Shown piece by piece: positions 45,658 to 54,967 of a stretch of DNA of 64,000 bases. The position numbers and the translations under genes are program-made. The notes beneath the pieces were generated by a model that was not told where the DNA came from, searched no databases, and worked only from the letters and a program-made list of their open reading frames with translations. The stretch's first letter is position 1. Each line of letters opens with the position of its first letter. Origin of the DNA: JAMQKA01 sp043951865 (GTDB lineage: Bacteria > Bacteroidota > Rhodothermia > Balneolales > Balneolaceae); contig NZ_JBINJF010000017.1 of NCBI RefSeq assembly GCF_043951865.1, positions 1-64,000 on the forward strand. The letters are read 5' to 3'.

Positions 45658-46223
45658 AATTGACCTTTGGTTTCAAAATATTCCTTCAACGCTTTTCGCG
45701 CCCGGTGAACCCGTACTTTCAGGGCGCTCTCCGAAACATCCATCCGTTTTGCCATCGCCCGGTATGTCATGTCATCCCTGTATTTGTACAAAAACGCCTG
45801 CGCATACTCTTCTGATAAACGGGCAAGTCCTTCATCCAGCAGCTGGTTCCACTCCTCCTGCTCCAGTTGTTGGTCCGGGGTTTCGGTTGTAGCCATCATC
45901 GCTTCCAGCTCATATTCATCCATTTCGCTGAACTGCTTGTTGTGCCGCCTCACATTCCTGGCGTAATCGCGGCAATGATTCTTGGCAATCATATACAGCC
46001 AGGAAGAAAATTTGGAATTCATATTAAAAGAACCGAGTCGTTCATAACACTTAACAAAAATCTGCTGTGCCAGCTCTTCTACTACCTCTTCATCCGTTAC
46101 AAATTGGCGAACAATGTGAAAAACCATCGGGGCATACCGGTCTACGAGTAGTTGATAGCGCTGTACCTCTCCGTCCAGGATTTTTTCTACCAGTTCAAAT
46201 TCTTTGCCAGCTTGCTCCATCAA
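45654..46223 (-). CDS. ECF-type RNA polymerase sigma factor
   Basis: 189 residues with sigma region 2 (about 25-95; IFVKCYERLGSFNMNSKFSSWLYMIAKNHCRD in part) and region 4 (about 125-185; YRDDMTYRAMAKRMDVSESALKVRVHRARKAL in part). It starts a four-gene transcript with the anti-sigma/CBM48 gene (4-nt overlap), the CBM48 barrel gene and the secreted protein. ECF factors usually autoregulate such units. No ECF target promoter could be identified. Confidence 0.92.
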   Translation of the reverse strand: MMEQAGKEFELVEKILDGEVQRYQLLVDRYAPMVFHIVRQFVTDEEVVEELAQQIFVKCYERLGSFNMNSKFSSWLYMIAKNHCRDYARNVRRHNKQFSEMDEYELEAMMATTETPDQQLEQEEWNQLLDEGLARLSEEYAQAFLYKYRDDMTYRAMAKRMDVSESALKVRVHRARKALKEYFETKGQL

Positions 46224-46324
46224 TACTCAATTTGTTACGCTATCAATGCTCATAAATGAGGCCTTTGCCCCCATTAATTGACTTAACACCTTCGCTACAG
46301 GTAGTAGCTATTTACTTATTAAGT

Positions 46325-46434
46325 GAGGGCTTTGCAAAATCCTCATTCTGAGGGAGTTGTACTCCCGTTTAAAAGGTCAACAAGGTCGGTGGTACAACCA
46401 ACTTCCACCAAAATAGCAGGTTCTGCAACCTTTT
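46325..46434 (-). repeat. family A intergenic repeat, copy A6
   Basis: Begins gagggctttgcaaaatcctc, has ggagttgtactccc and ggtcggtggtacaacc in the centre, and ends gcaggttctgcaacctttt. It lies in the 520-nt gene-free region between the sigma gene and the M20-like gene. The rest of that region shows no features I can name. Confidence 0.7.
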
Positions 46435-46746
46435 GATTCTGATAACTTATCTTTGTGCCTTTACAGCTAACTCCGTTGCAGGCTATATTAAAACTACATC
46501 AGCAAAACCTGGATGTCCCTGAAACGGGAACCGGTTAAGAACAACTTTCCGCTTCTTGTAAGATAGGACGATCAACCAAGGAAAACGTTACTGAATTTAT
46601 CAAAACAACCCGGTTAACAGTTGAATTAACCACTTGAAATCGCCATACTTGAATGCGTATGAACATCTCTTTTGAAACTTTTTTCCTGCAGAAAATTTTT
46701 ATTTAAACAAACGAGAACTATTTATCCTAATCACAATTAGTACATT

Positions 46747-47919
46747 TTGGCTACTAAATCATTTGATGACATTTTAAACAAACTTGCCCCCCTGGTAGAG
46801 CAGTCGCGGGAGATGAAAGAGATTCTGCTCGCTAACCTCGTGATGCTCGGGGAGATACCTGCTCCCACTTTCGAGGAGGAGGAGCGTATAGAATTCCTAT
46901 TGAATCGCTTCAAGGAGGCCGAGCTCGACAAAACCTCGGTAGATGAGGTGGGAAACGGCATCGGTATGATTGAAGGTGAAGTGGGCGAAGAAAATATCCT
47001 GATCGTTGCCCATGCCGATACCGTCTACTCCAAAAAAACCGATCACACCCTGACGGTTCAGCCCGATACTGTTACCGGGGCCGGTGTCGCCGACAACAGC
47101 CTGGGGCTGGCCGTACTTGCCACGCTCCCCTTTTTCCTTGATAAGTTTGATATCACGCTGAAGCAGAACCTGTTCCTGATGGGTGCCACCCGCAGCCTGG
47201 GCCGGGGAAATCTCGAGGGGTTGCGTTTCTTCCTTTCCAATGCCGACCGGCCGGTTAAAGTGGGGATCGGCCTGGAGGGAGTTGAGCTGGGACGTCTCAG
47301 TCACACCTCCATCGGCATGCAGCGCGGGGAGATCACCTGCAAAGTGCCTGAAGAGTACGACTGGTCGCGTTTTGGTGATGCCAGCGCCATCCTGACGCTT
47401 AACGAGGTGATCAACAAGATAAACGGCATTCGCCTGCCCCAGCGGCCGCGCACCAGCATCGTGATGGGCTCCATTGAAGGTGGAACTTCGTTCAATACAA
47501 CCGCTCTGAAATCGACTCTCGGTTTCGAGATACGGTCGGAATCGGCGCAGCTGGTCAGCGACATCAACCGGGCGATCCATGAAATTGTAACCGAAGTTTC
47601 CTCCAAAAGCGGAGACACGATTGAGCTCGATATTTTCGCCGAACGCGAGCCGGGCGGAATCCCCTTTTCGCACCCGCTCATACGCCGGACGAGGGAGATC
47701 ATGGAGGAGCTGGAAATCGAATCGCGTCCCGGTCCCAGCACGTCGGAACTTTCCGCCTTTATCGACCATGATATCCCCGCCATTACGCTGGGACTTACCC
47801 ACGGCGACCAAATTCACGAAGTAAACGAGAACATCGAAATTGCCCCTACTTTCAAGGGAATTGCCCAAGTAATCGGCACGCTGCTAGCAATTGACGGAGG
47901 TTACTGTGAAGAAGATTAA
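46747..47919 (+). CDS. M20-family peptidase-like protein
   Basis: 390 residues from a TTG start. The metal ligands of M20 enzymes are seen in part: IVAHADT (His and Asp), GAGVADNSLG (bridging Asp), GLEGVELG, and a terminal His in HGDQIHEVNE. The usual catalytic pair Glu-Glu (as in DEEIG) is replaced in MGATRSLGRGNLEG, so classical peptidase activity is in doubt. The end of the gene overlaps the gpgS start by a few nt, so it belongs to the gpgS operon. Its substrate is unknown. Confidence 0.75.
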   Translation: MATKSFDDILNKLAPLVEQSREMKEILLANLVMLGEIPAPTFEEEERIEFLLNRFKEAELDKTSVDEVGNGIGMIEGEVGEENILIVAHADTVYSKKTDHTLTVQPDTVTGAGVADNSLGLAVLATLPFFLDKFDITLKQNLFLMGATRSLGRGNLEGLRFFLSNADRPVKVGIGLEGVELGRLSHTSIGMQRGEITCKVPEEYDWSRFGDASAILTLNEVINKINGIRLPQRPRTSIVMGSIEGGTSFNTTALKSTLGFEIRSESAQLVSDINRAIHEIVTEVSSKSGDTIELDIFAEREPGGIPFSHPLIRRTREIMEELEIESRPGPSTSELSAFIDHDIPAITLGLTHGDQIHEVNENIEIAPTFKGIAQVIGTLLAIDGGYCEED

Positions 47920-48889
47920 GAACTGGATTAAGAATAATACCTATCACCATTCCCAATTTTGGGATCTCAAACAACTCGTGGAAAAAAAGGAGGAGCAGGA
48001 TCTGACTATCTCTCTCTGCCTGCCCACCCTGAACGAGGAGAAGACGATCGGCAAGGAGGTGGTGATCTTCAAGTCGGAGCTGATGGACCGATACCCGCTG
48101 CTGGATGAAATAGCGGTGATCGATTCCGGTTCCACGGATAAAACGTTGGAGATCGCAGAGGGATTTGGTGCCGACACGTACCTGGCAGACGACATTTTGC
48201 CCAACCTGGAAACCAAAAAAGGGAAGGGCGAGAACCTCTGGAAGGCGATATACCAGCTCAAGGGTGATATCATCGTGTATGTAGATGCGGACATCAGCAA
48301 CATTCACCCACGCTTTGCCTACGGCCTGGTGGCCCCTCTTATTCAGCGACAGGAGATCCAGTACGTGAAAGCGTTCTACGATCGACCGCTGGCCGTATCC
48401 GGCGGCATTCGTCCCTCGGGTGGCGGGCGCGTGACCGAAATTTTGATCCGTCCCCTGTTTTCCCTGTTTTTCCCGGAACTGACCGGTATCATCCAGCCGC
48501 TCTCCGGTGAATATGCAGTCCGGCGCGAGGTACTCGAACAGATTCACTTTCCGATCGGCTACGGTGTGGAGACCTCCCATCTCATCGATGTGTACACCAG
48601 GTACGGGCTCGACGCTTTTGCCCAGACCGACCTTGACCAGCGGATTCATGAAAACAAGCCCACGCGCGCGCTCGGCAAGATGGCTTTCGGCATTCTGCAG
48701 ACCTTCATAAAGCGGGCCAAGGCGCTGGATATCATCGAAGATATTGCCGATCACGAGACAATACTGCGGCAAACCCAGGCAGTGGAAGACTCCTACGGTC
48801 AGGAGGAGATCGAGATTGTGGAGGAAGAACGCCCCCCCATGATCGAGATTGAGGAATACCGGAAAAAATTTGACCGCAACCCCGAATAG
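47906..48889 (+). CDS. gpgS: glucosyl-3-phosphoglycerate synthase
   Basis: About 327 residues. The GTG at 47906 has a GGAGG ribosome site 5 nt upstream, which is better than the TTG at 47891 that opens the frame. The GT81 glycosyltransferase features are present: ISLCLPTLNEEKTIGKEV, VIDSGSTDKT (UDP-glucose site), the metal-binding DAD in VYVDADISN, and GVETSHLIDVYTRYGLDAF in part. The enzyme transfers glucose from a nucleotide sugar to 3-phosphoglycerate, the first step of glucosylglycerate synthesis, an osmolyte. A HAD phosphatase gene follows. Confidence 0.9.
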   Translation: MKKIKNWIKNNTYHHSQFWDLKQLVEKKEEQDLTISLCLPTLNEEKTIGKEVVIFKSELMDRYPLLDEIAVIDSGSTDKTLEIAEGFGADTYLADDILPNLETKKGKGENLWKAIYQLKGDIIVYVDADISNIHPRFAYGLVAPLIQRQEIQYVKAFYDRPLAVSGGIRPSGGGRVTEILIRPLFSLFFPELTGIIQPLSGEYAVRREVLEQIHFPIGYGVETSHLIDVYTRYGLDAFAQTDLDQRIHENKPTRALGKMAFGILQTFIKRAKALDIIEDIADHETILRQTQAVEDSYGQEEIEIVEEERPPMIEIEEYRKKFDRNPE

Positions 48890-49006
48890 TTCTCATCCCA
48901 ACGGCATATCCTTCTCGCTGCATTTCGCCGAGAAAGGAGAACCATACCGGTGTGGTCGTGTTGGATCAAAACATTTGCAAACACTAACTCCTAATCTGTT
49001 TAACCG

Positions 49007-49918
49007 ATGGACAAGGCGTTGCTAATCAGTCGTATCCGCGATCTTTCTTCTCCCATGGACCCCGTTCCAACGGAACAGCAGGCCCGGCTGCAGTCGCTTT
49101 CTGGTATCCACTCCGTGGCGTTCGATTTTTATGGCACCATGTTCCTCTCGGGCGTGGGGGATATTGGCATCGATGAGGAACAGAACACAGAAAGCGTAGA
49201 GTTGTTCGGGCAGGCGTTGCAGGATACCGGCTTTACCCTGCGGGACGAAGAAGCACCGCTTACCGGACTTAAAACGTTTGACCGGGCGATCCGGGAGTAT
49301 ACAGAACTGCAGCAGTCCCGCGGTATAGACTATCCTGAGCCGGATATCGTGCTTATCTGGCATGAAGTGCTGGAGCACCTCATTGAAAACGATCTTGTAG
49401 AAGGAGCACTTGATCGCGCAACAGCACAACGCTTTGCCGTGGAGTATGAATTCCGGTTCAACGCTGTATGGCCGGTTCCCGATTTGATGTCAACCCTTGA
49501 GTCGCTTCGGGAAAAACGATATATCCTCGGTATTATCTCCAATTCCCAGTTCTATACTCCCCTGGCGTTCCAGGCCTTGACAAATCGGGAGCTCACTTCA
49601 GTCGGCTTTGATAAGAATTTGCGGGTATGGTCATACCAGGCCAGTGTCAAAAAACCCTCTACCCATTTTTATGAACGCTTTTTGGAGGTCCTGAAGAACA
49701 AACACAACTTGCAGCCGGAACAGGTGCTCTATGTGGGTAACGACATGCTCAAGGATATCATGCCGGCCTCCGGGCTGGGCATGAAAACCGCGCTGTTTGC
49801 CGGTGATGCCCGCTCATTGAAGCTCCGGCCCGAGGATCCACGCTGTGCCGATGTCAAGCCGGACCTGATGATCACCAACCTGGGGCAGATTACGGAGTGC
49901 CTGGGGATGGCCGTCTGA
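49007..49918 (+). CDS. HAD-family phosphatase, candidate glucosyl-3-phosphoglycerate phosphatase
   Basis: 303 residues with a HAD core: motif I FDFYGTMF (nucleophile D40; the usual second Asp is Tyr, as in haloacid dehalogenase-type members), motif II ISNSQF, motif III Lys in SVKKP, and motif IV GNDMLKDIMPA. A helical cap domain lies between about 50 and 170. Its position directly behind gpgS makes it a good candidate for the second step, removal of the phosphate to give glucosylglycerate. Known GpgP enzymes belong to other folds or HAD subgroups, so the assignment is contextual. Confidence 0.75.
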   Translation: MDKALLISRIRDLSSPMDPVPTEQQARLQSLSGIHSVAFDFYGTMFLSGVGDIGIDEEQNTESVELFGQALQDTGFTLRDEEAPLTGLKTFDRAIREYTELQQSRGIDYPEPDIVLIWHEVLEHLIENDLVEGALDRATAQRFAVEYEFRFNAVWPVPDLMSTLESLREKRYILGIISNSQFYTPLAFQALTNRELTSVGFDKNLRVWSYQASVKKPSTHFYERFLEVLKNKHNLQPEQVLYVGNDMLKDIMPASGLGMKTALFAGDARSLKLRPEDPRCADVKPDLMITNLGQITECLGMAV

Positions 49919-50063
49919 AAATGGGAGAAACATAACGACATTGCGCTTAACGGGCGCGCGAATTGGTGTTAATTCATCTCCAGTTTAGTATTTGTCGCCA
50001 GTACCCTTAATACGAGCAGGCCCGGGCTAGGCGCGTCCCCTTCTTGAAGCTTAAAACAAATAA

Positions 50064-50345
50064 TTACCCGATTTTGTATTTCAGCATTTCCAATCCATCA
50101 ATGAACCGAAAGTCTTTTCTGTTCTTAGATAACAAAGGAATATCAAGAAATAGGGCAGTGGATGCTATGAACATATCTGGAATTAATACTCCATGGCTCA
50201 ACCGGTAGTTTTAAAAAAATTCAACCGCTGTTTGAGAAACTGAGCTGTCGAGTTGAATAATCTCAAAGTCAATTAAGAACTCTTGTAGAGATTCAAATTC
50301 AGGTCTCGGTAAATTATTTGGTATAACAATATTTTGAGCTGATTT
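50064..50345 (-). pseudogene. VapC-like PIN toxin, frameshifted
   Basis: On the minus strand two reading frames join to a PIN-type protein: NNLPRPEFESLQEFL…SVSQTAVEFF in one frame, then YRLSHGVLIPDMFIASTALF and PLLSKNRKDFRFIDGLEML in another, ending at TAA 50064. The shift falls in a run of T's around 50210. The start of the gene cannot be found and no antitoxin is visible. It is a decayed toxin-antitoxin remnant in the 660-nt region after the HAD gene. Confidence 0.6.
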
Positions 50346-50582
50346 TCCCTCTGTCTTTTATGTGAGTACCCCTTACAGGTTAGTCTCAAAAACCTTGCAG
50401 CGAGGTCTTTCCGCTCATCACCTTTCAGTGTGCAGTCAACCATAACCATTCGGATTTACCGGATACTGATATTGCAGATTAACCACAGCGTAGTTGTTCA
50501 AACAGCATCTCCACATGATCTATCCGTGTAGATTGGCCTGATCGGTGGTATCCGCGTTCTGCAGTAACGGCCGAAATCCGGG

Positions 50583-50903
50583 CTAGGAAGAAGTATCCCT
50601 TAAAATTTTCTGGGCCTCGTCCAGCATATCAGTCCATTTCTCTTGCTCCGTATCAATATTCGGAAGTGCTTTATACGCCTTGTAGACGGCAGCATAATAT
50701 CTTTTTTCGCGCTTGTTGCCTTCTTTCATCCTGTTTTCAGAGGGCGTTCCGTCAAAAATGATCCGCTTTTTAACCTCCTGTAACAGCTGTCTCCGCGTCT
50801 TCTGCCCGGAGTTCCCCTCCTCTTCCATAAGTGAACCTACCTGGGCAACATACCACTCCAATCGCTCATCAATCGATTTATTCATCCATTCTTCTTTTGT
50901 CAT
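50583..50903 (-). CDS. small hypothetical protein
   Basis: 106 residues, highly charged and helical (KEEWMNKSIDERLEWYVAQV, KKRIIFDGTPSENRMKEG), with no signal peptide. The composition suggests a soluble cytosolic protein. I recognise no family. The good codon structure and helical periodicity favour a real gene, but its isolation in a region with a decayed toxin gene leaves doubt. Confidence 0.5.
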   Translation of the reverse strand: MTKEEWMNKSIDERLEWYVAQVGSLMEEEGNSGQKTRRQLLQEVKKRIIFDGTPSENRMKEGNKREKRYYAAVYKAYKALPNIDTEQEKWTDMLDEAQKILRDTSS

Positions 50904-51154
50904 TACTTCAGATAACCTTGTTCAACTTACTGTTCATATCAGTAATATAGTTACAGCAAATATGCGGGGTGTATTATTCCATGACGACACAAACCCGGGA
51001 AAAGGAACTGATCCCTAAGGCCAGCCGATGTATTACATTTGATATCGGATCTGAATCCTTTTCAACAGCTTTTACAGCCCGAAATTAATCGGAAATTAAC
51101 TCCCGTGCGGATGCTCCCGGAATCCAGGGCGCACAGACCCGCTGTCATTGAGCC

Positions 51155-51532
51155 ATGCAATCCACTAAAAGACCACTTAGCTACGCGCTGTTAATTTTGA
51201 CAATCAATTTTGCCGGCTGTTCCGGGAACCTCTTTGATATACACGGGGAGAACGACGACATCGCTGTGGAGGTTACCGATAACGCACTGCTTGTTCAGAA
51301 CAGGTTTTTAGAACCGATCTACTATTTTGCCGTTGAATCAAATCTATCTATGCTGATACTTTGGGCGCCCATCTCTTCAGACAGTAACCGGATCGATCCC
51401 CTTCACACGGTCAAGATCGAGTTCAACGATGTCTATGGGTACGCCCCGGGAAATCGCATCTTATTTTACCACTGGCACGGAGAAGACCCGGATCAAGGCG
51501 AAATACTGAGCAAAACCATCGATACGGGTTGA
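51155..51532 (+). CDS. small hypothetical lipoprotein
   Basis: 125 residues with a lipoprotein signal ending at NFAGC (C22). The mature part has beta-rich sequence (DNALLVQNRFLEPIYYFAVE, LILWAPI, HTVKIEFNDVYGY) and ends ILSKTIDTG. No family is recognised. It converges with the sugar phosphorylase gene, whose stop is 2 nt away on the other strand. Confidence 0.6.
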   Translation: MQSTKRPLSYALLILTINFAGCSGNLFDIHGENDDIAVEVTDNALLVQNRFLEPIYYFAVESNLSMLILWAPISSDSNRIDPLHTVKIEFNDVYGYAPGNRILFYHWHGEDPDQGEILSKTIDTG

Positions 51533-51534
51533 AA

Positions 51535-53310
51535 TCAATCTCCCTCCGGCGGTACCAGCCAAACTGTTTCAAAAGGTTCCAGCAAAAGCGTGCCATCGCC
51601 ACCCCGCTCGCTGTCGCTCAAAAGATCCTTCCACGAACGCTGAGATGGGGGAAGCGGCAGCAGCTCGCGGTCCACACTCAACGAATCTCCGGTAACATTG
51701 CTGACCGCAACAACAGCCTCGCTTTCGTCCAGGGCTGTTCGCTTTATTACAAACAGGTTGGCTCCGCAGTCATATACCTTCTGCGGCGCATCGGGATGGA
51801 AAGCCGGGTGTTCTCCCCGAACCCGGAGCATCTCCCTGTATTTCTGCATAACCTGGTGCGTGGTGGTCGATTCATCCTCCAACCGGTCGACCAGCTCTTC
51901 ATACTCCCACTGCATTCGGTTGATAGCTCGTTTATGTCCCGTTGATACGGCTTCCCCGGTGTTGTTCTCGGTCGCTGTAAGATTGTGGAAATAGATCCCC
52001 GGCACCCCTTTAAATGCCAGCATAATGGCCTGCGAGCAGAGGTACCGCTTCACCTGTACTGTCTTTTCTTCGGTACCCGGAACGGAGAACGCGTCGAAAT
52101 AGGTGATGTTCAGCTCGTAGGGACTTTCACTGCCGTCCTCGTTTTTTTTGTACGAGACAAAACCTTCCCGCTTAAATACCTCCTCAATCATAACGTCAAA
52201 TTCCTCGTCGGGAACCAGTCCCTCCAGCGGGCGAACGCCGATGCCATCGTGCGAGGCTGTAAAATTCATGAAATAGCACCCTTTTTTAACCCCCTCAAGC
52301 CGGGAGGCCCACTCGGTCAGATATCGGGAATTTTCCGTTAAAATGGCATGCAAAAGCAGCGGTGGCAGGCTGAATTGATACACCATGTGGGCTTCATCCT
52401 CTCCGTTGCCGAAGTAACTTATATTCTCCTCGTGTGGCACATTTGTTTCCGTAACAAGCGTTACGTGCGGTGCCACCTCGTCAACCAGGGTACGAAACAG
52501 TTTTACCACTTCATGCGTCTCAGGCCGGTGAATACAGTTGGTGCCAAGCTGTTTCCACAGGTACGCGATCGCATCGAGCCGCACAATCTGTATGCCCTTT
52601 GAAAGGTAGAACAGGAAAATATCGAGGTATTCAAAAAGAACATCCGGATTGGAAAAGTCGACATCCACCTGGTCCTCGCTGAAGGTGGTCCAGACACAGC
52701 GATTCCCCTTGTCGGTCTGTACCGGCGTCAGCAGCGGGGAATTGCGGGGACGGGTTACCTGCGAGATATCAAGATCCGGATCGACATCGATAAAATAATC
52801 TTTGCCCGGTCTTCTGTTCTCTTTAAAATTTTGAAACCAGTCGCTGTACCGCGAGGCGTGATTGATCACCAGGTCGCCCATCAACCGGTACTTTTCTGAA
52901 AGCTTCCCGATATGATCCCAGCTGCCAAGGTCTTCCCGCACCTTCTTGTAGTCGATGACCGAGAATCCCCCATCGGAAGAGCTCGGGAAAAACGGGAGTA
53001 TGTGAACCGAGGTCACGGAATCACCCACGTACCGTTCCAGAAACTCATGCAGAATTTTGAGGCGCGGTTCTGCGGGACGGTTAAGGTCCCGCAGCACATC
53101 GCCATAGGTGATCAGGATCGAGTCCTTCTCGGACCATTTGTCGCGGTCGGTCTCCGGAACATCAATTTTGGGCTTGTACTCCCGGATCATCGACTTGAGT
53201 CGTTCTACACACGCCCCGGCTTGCTCTTCACCGTAAATTTTTCTGAAGTGCGATGCAAAATCGTTATGTAGTTCCAACTGTTCTGTATCGTTTTTTGATA
53301 TATCGGCCAA
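51535..53310 (-). CDS. GH13_18 sugar phosphorylase, probable glucosylglycerate phosphorylase
   Basis: 591 residues of the GH13 subfamily 18 fold: SVHILPFFPSSSDGGFSVID, DLVINHAS, VRLDAIAYLWKQLGT with nucleophile D246, TLVTETN with acid/base E288, and SHDGIG with D355. Members phosphorolyse sucrose, sucrose-6-phosphate or glucosylglycerate. The nearby gpgS and HAD genes favour glucosylglycerate, so this enzyme would recycle the osmolyte to glucose-1-phosphate and glycerate when salinity falls. The exact substrate cannot be read from sequence by eye. It is divergent from the sigma-54 regulator. Confidence 0.85.
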   Translation of the reverse strand: MADISKNDTEQLELHNDFASHFRKIYGEEQAGACVERLKSMIREYKPKIDVPETDRDKWSEKDSILITYGDVLRDLNRPAEPRLKILHEFLERYVGDSVTSVHILPFFPSSSDGGFSVIDYKKVREDLGSWDHIGKLSEKYRLMGDLVINHASRYSDWFQNFKENRRPGKDYFIDVDPDLDISQVTRPRNSPLLTPVQTDKGNRCVWTTFSEDQVDVDFSNPDVLFEYLDIFLFYLSKGIQIVRLDAIAYLWKQLGTNCIHRPETHEVVKLFRTLVDEVAPHVTLVTETNVPHEENISYFGNGEDEAHMVYQFSLPPLLLHAILTENSRYLTEWASRLEGVKKGCYFMNFTASHDGIGVRPLEGLVPDEEFDVMIEEVFKREGFVSYKKNEDGSESPYELNITYFDAFSVPGTEEKTVQVKRYLCSQAIMLAFKGVPGIYFHNLTATENNTGEAVSTGHKRAINRMQWEYEELVDRLEDESTTTHQVMQKYREMLRVRGEHPAFHPDAPQKVYDCGANLFVIKRTALDESEAVVAVSNVTGDSLSVDRELLPLPPSQRSWKDLLSDSERGGDGTLLLEPFETVWLVPPEGD

Positions 53311-53550
53311 TATCAGAGATTCATTTTCGGTTCAAATCAATTCCAAATTTAAGAAATTGATTTTTAAAAGTAAGGGGGATTAAAGCGGCTATTCCGACTG
53401 GTATCTGCGCTTATGTAATCCTGTTTGGCAAGTAGAATATCCGGCAAAAAAATTGGGCTCCGAAAGAGTTATGCATCCCCCATCAGGAATGCTTAAATTT
53501 AAGCTTTAGCATTCTCAGGGATCGTAAAATTTTAACCGTACACAAGCTTA

Positions 53551-54858
53551 ATGGACCGCGAAGCATTTCAAGAACGATTCGGACTCATCGGTGAATCTAC
53601 TGCGCTCAAACAGGTTATCGACAAGACGGTTCAGGTTGCCGATACCGATATTACCATCTTATTACAGGGCGAAAGCGGCGTCGGCAAAGACGTTACAGCC
53701 CGCGCGATCCACGCCATCAGCAAGCGTAAAAACAACGACCTCGTAATCGTAAACTGCGGGGCGATACCGGAAGGCATCATCGAAAGCGAGCTGTTCGGCC
53801 ATGAACGAGGTGCTTTTACCGGAGCCCATGAGGCGCGAGAAGGATACTTCGAAAAAGCGAACGGCGGCACCATTTTTTTGGATGAGATCGGGGACACCCC
53901 GAAGAATGTACAGGTTAAACTGCTCCGCGTGCTGGAAAGCGGCGAATATTTTCGGGTGGGTTCAAGCAAACTGAAAAAGACCGATGTTCGTGTTATCGCC
54001 GCGACCAATAAGGATCTTTGGGAGCACGTACAAAATGGTGAATTTCGTGAAGATCTCTACTACCGACTCGATACGGTCAAGATCAAGCTGCCGCCGCTGC
54101 GCGAACGCCCCGATGATATCATCCCGATTTTCCGCAAATTTGTAACCGAATTTTCCGCTAAATATGACTCCGTGTTCAAGGGGTTTTCTGACGAGGCGAA
54201 GGAGCTGTTGACCTCCTATCGGTGGCCGGGTAATGTGCGGGAGCTGCGGAACGTGGCAGAACAGCTGGTAGTGCTGGAAAAGTCTCAGTTTATCGACACC
54301 GAAACCCTGAAAAAATACCTGAAAGGTCGCCAGCATGCGGGATCGCCCGACAACCTGCCGGTGCTTTCCGGTGATTCCAAGCAGTCCGGCGGACCGGAGT
54401 CTTCTTTTGGAAAAGCCGATCGCGAGCTGGTCTACCGGGCGCTTGTTGAACTGCGAAGCGAAATCAGCGACATGAAAAAGATGCTTGCCACCTTTCTCTA
54501 TGGTACCTTCTCCGGCCGCCAGCTCAAGGCGTTGCCCCAAAATATCCAGAGCGAGGTGGAACACTCCAATATGTCGGATATCGATTTCGGTGACGAGCCG
54601 GAAGAAGCCGGGACCCTGGGCGTGCAGAACTTTGCCGAAGCCGATATTTCGGAAGAGGATGAACCTGAAGAGGAGATTACCACTGAATTTCAGCGGTTTT
54701 TTAATGGAGATCGCATCCCCTCGATCGAAAAGACAGAGCAGTTCCTGATTGAACAGGCATTAAAAAAATTTGACGGCAACCGCCGCAAAGCGTCTGAAGC
54801 GCTGGGAATCAGCGAGCGCACGCTCTACAGGAAACTGGACCAGTATGGACTTGACTAG
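53551..54858 (+). CDS. sigma-54-dependent transcriptional activator without receiver domain
   Basis: 435 residues: an AAA+ domain from residue about 10 to 240, with Walker A GESGVGKD, the sigma-54 contact loop GAFTGA, Walker B GGTIFLDEIGD and the R-finger region EDLYYRLDTVKIKLPPLRERPDDI (in part). An acidic linker (about 290-390) and a Fis-type HTH (about 400-435; RRKASEALGISERTLYRKL) follow. The N-terminal sensory domain typical of the family is absent. It therefore may be controlled by expression level or by a partner protein. Two outer-membrane genes, lptE and a TPR-like gene, follow on the same strand. Confidence 0.92.
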   Translation: MDREAFQERFGLIGESTALKQVIDKTVQVADTDITILLQGESGVGKDVTARAIHAISKRKNNDLVIVNCGAIPEGIIESELFGHERGAFTGAHEAREGYFEKANGGTIFLDEIGDTPKNVQVKLLRVLESGEYFRVGSSKLKKTDVRVIAATNKDLWEHVQNGEFREDLYYRLDTVKIKLPPLRERPDDIIPIFRKFVTEFSAKYDSVFKGFSDEAKELLTSYRWPGNVRELRNVAEQLVVLEKSQFIDTETLKKYLKGRQHAGSPDNLPVLSGDSKQSGGPESSFGKADRELVYRALVELRSEISDMKKMLATFLYGTFSGRQLKALPQNIQSEVEHSNMSDIDFGDEPEEAGTLGVQNFAEADISEEDEPEEEITTEFQRFFNGDRIPSIEKTEQFLIEQALKKFDGNRRKASEALGISERTLYRKLDQYGLD

Positions 54859-54967
54859 CCCCCAATGCACTACAGCTTCTTCAATGATGAATAACGATAA
54901 AACAGCTGTCTCTTCTACCGTTCAACTACCCGACGCCTCGGGGCGGCCGAAGTACATTCCGGACCGC

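Noticed and set aside
53311..53550. Sigma-54 promoter between the phosphorylase and the activator
   Set aside because: The TGGCAAG near 53430 lacks a properly spaced TTGC element.
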